This document shows positions 5,894 to 6,516 of a stretch of DNA of 6,516 nucleotides, in pieces (within the stretch, counting starts at the first letter, position 1; each line of letters starts with the position of its first letter). The notes below the pieces were generated by a model. That model did no database searches. It was not told where the DNA came from and saw nothing but the letters and a program-made list of their open reading frames with translations. Both the position numbers and the translations under genes were made by a program. Source of the stretch: Acidimicrobiaceae bacterium (GTDB lineage Bacteria > Actinomycetota > Acidimicrobiia > Acidimicrobiales > Palsa-688); the NCBI GenBank assembly GCA_003158835.1, contig PMLI01000447.1, positions 1 to 6,516 on the forward strand. Direction: 5' to 3'.

Positions 5894-6283
5894 TCAGGTC
5901 GCACCGACCCAGGTCGGGTTGCGTCTCGGCTCTGAGAAATGCCTCCTGACGCGTGCGAACTGGGCAGGTTCCGGCTCAGACAGCACGACCGTCCAGTGCG
6001 GGTGGTCTGCTGTCGGCAGCACCGGGAAACCGTCGGAGAGCAGGCCTTCGGTTGACGCCTCCATCACCCACTGCCGCACTGCCAAGATCGGGACGTAGCG
6101 GACGAGTTCGCCGTACCCTCCTGGGCCGAGCCCGAAGACGCTGAAACCGAAGAGGCCCCACTTCCTGAAGCTCGCCTCGCAAGCCTCCAAGAGCCGTGCG
6201 TCGGCCAGCGTGTTGCGTCCGAGCCTGACGAGGGCGAGGGCTACCGGCGGGCGCTCGTCGCGGAGATAGAGGGGCTCGGGCAC
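5894..6283 (-). CDS. Protein of unknown function, first gene of a pair, 129 aa
   Basis: The protein starts MPEPLYLRDERPPVALALVRLGRNTLADARLLEACEASFRKW (GTG start at 6283) and continues with GLFGFSVFGLGPGGYGELVRY, LPTADHPHWTVVLSEPEPAQFARVRRHF and a short tail. The frame has normal high-GC coding character and hydrophobic patterning of a folded soluble domain; charge is about balanced. I cannot name the family. The DHPHWTVVLSEP stretch and the glycine-rich FGFSVFGLGPGGYG are the most distinctive parts and the best query for a search. No ribosome binding site is evident. TATGAG (6294-6289) 5 nt before the GTG is a weak -10 candidate. It is followed after 7 nt by the 83-aa gene, so the two form one operon next to the putative attachment site. 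Confidence 0.65.
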   Translation of the reverse strand: MPEPLYLRDERPPVALALVRLGRNTLADARLLEACEASFRKWGLFGFSVFGLGPGGYGELVRYVPILAVRQWVMEASTEGLLSDGFPVLPTADHPHWTVVLSEPEPAQFARVRRHFSEPRRNPTWVGAT

Positions 6284-6363
6284 CGGGACTCATACTGCCC
6301 GGGACGCCCAAAGACCACAAGACGGAACCCTGAGCCCGTGCTCACCCCCAAGGCGCCCTGGCG

Positions 6364-6421
6364 ACGTGCGGCCGTGCAATAACGTGCAATAGTGACACGG
6401 CAAAACGTGTCCCGACGTGTC
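6364..6421. repeat. Phased short repeats next to the putative attachment site
   Basis: CGTGCAATA occurs at 6373-6381 and 6383-6391, exactly 10 bp apart. ACGTGTC occurs at 6405-6411 and 6415-6421, again 10 bp apart. GACACG (6394-6399) is the inverse of CGTGTC (6406-6411) around GCAAAA. A further ACGTGC lies at 6364-6369. Repeats spaced by one helical turn place binding sites on one DNA face. Near an attachment site they would suit arm-type sites for the integrase or Xis sites; an operator for the unknown gene pair is the alternative. Confidence 0.5.
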
Positions 6422-6491
6422 AGTTGGTGGCACTTCACGTATGCTCTGACCTGCGCAAACGCAAATCGGGGCTGGCGGGCGAGTGGGCAAA

Positions 6492-6516
6492 ACTAGCTTG
6501 AGGTGCTAGTGGGAGC
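6492..6516 (+). other. tRNA-Leu(GAG)-like anticodon arm, probable attachment-site core (cut by window edge)
   Basis: ACTAGC (6492-6497), loop TTGAGGT (6498-6504) and GCTAGT (6505-6510) form a perfect anticodon stem. The 7-nt loop has T at position 33, anticodon GAG at 6500-6502 and a purine at 37, as in bacterial tRNA-Leu(GAG). GTG and the start of a possible long variable arm (GGAGC) follow up to the edge. The sequence just upstream (6471-6491) cannot form the D-arm or acceptor of a tRNA-Leu, so only the 3' half seems present. This is the expected trace of an element integrated in a tRNA gene, where the 3' part is duplicated at the far end. The T-arm lies outside the window, so this is not proven. 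Confidence 0.5.

Noticed and set aside
6430..6516. A complete tRNA-Leu gene at the right edge
   Set aside because: The bases upstream of the anticodon arm cannot form a D-arm pairing or a matching acceptor strand, so only a 3' half is supported.

Overview
This is a high-GC window whose proteins, leaderless-looking promoters and toxin-antitoxin families suggest an actinobacterial (Actinomycetota) host. That assignment is inferred from protein style, not from a marker gene. The content reads as part of an integrative mobilizable or conjugative element near its right-hand end. It contains a tyrosine integrase, a MobF (TrwC/TraA-type) relaxase-helicase, a small excisionase-like DNA-binding protein, a toxin-antitoxin module, a lone regulator, an unknown two-gene unit, and a tRNA-Leu(GAG)-like half sequence at the extreme right edge that may be the attachment site.

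Layout. Positions 1-222 (minus) hold the first 74 codons of the integrase, which runs off the left edge. Positions 223-1065 have no gene I can support; they carry an 18-bp imperfect direct repeat and a 7-bp-stem hairpin and are a sensible place for oriT and divergent promoters. Positions 1066-3803 (plus) hold a MobF relaxase-helicase of about 912 codons that is broken three times: a frameshift near 2340, and in-frame TAG codons at 2481 and 2910. The N-terminal relaxase domain (440 aa) is still open; the helicase half is in two pieces. Positions 3911-4306 (plus) encode an excisionase-type helix-turn-helix protein with a strong ribosome binding site. A GC hairpin at 4325-4340 separates it from a convergent antitoxin-toxin operon (4903 to 4368, minus), whose -10 box lies 7 nt before the antitoxin ATG. 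Divergent from that, 5133-5564 (plus) encodes a helix-turn-helix antitoxin-like regulator, also apparently leaderless, with no visible toxin partner. Positions 6283 to 5635 (minus) hold two closely spaced small genes of unknown function. Positions 6284-6516 are non-coding, with phased short repeats (6364-6421) followed by the tRNA-Leu-like anticodon arm (6492-6510).

How it fits together. Integrase and the excisionase-like protein would handle integration and excision at the tRNA gene. The relaxase would nick oriT and unwind DNA for transfer, but is now probably a recent pseudogene, so the element may be trapped or dependent on a helper. The toxin-antitoxin operon and the unknown pair look like maintenance or cargo genes at the att-proximal end.
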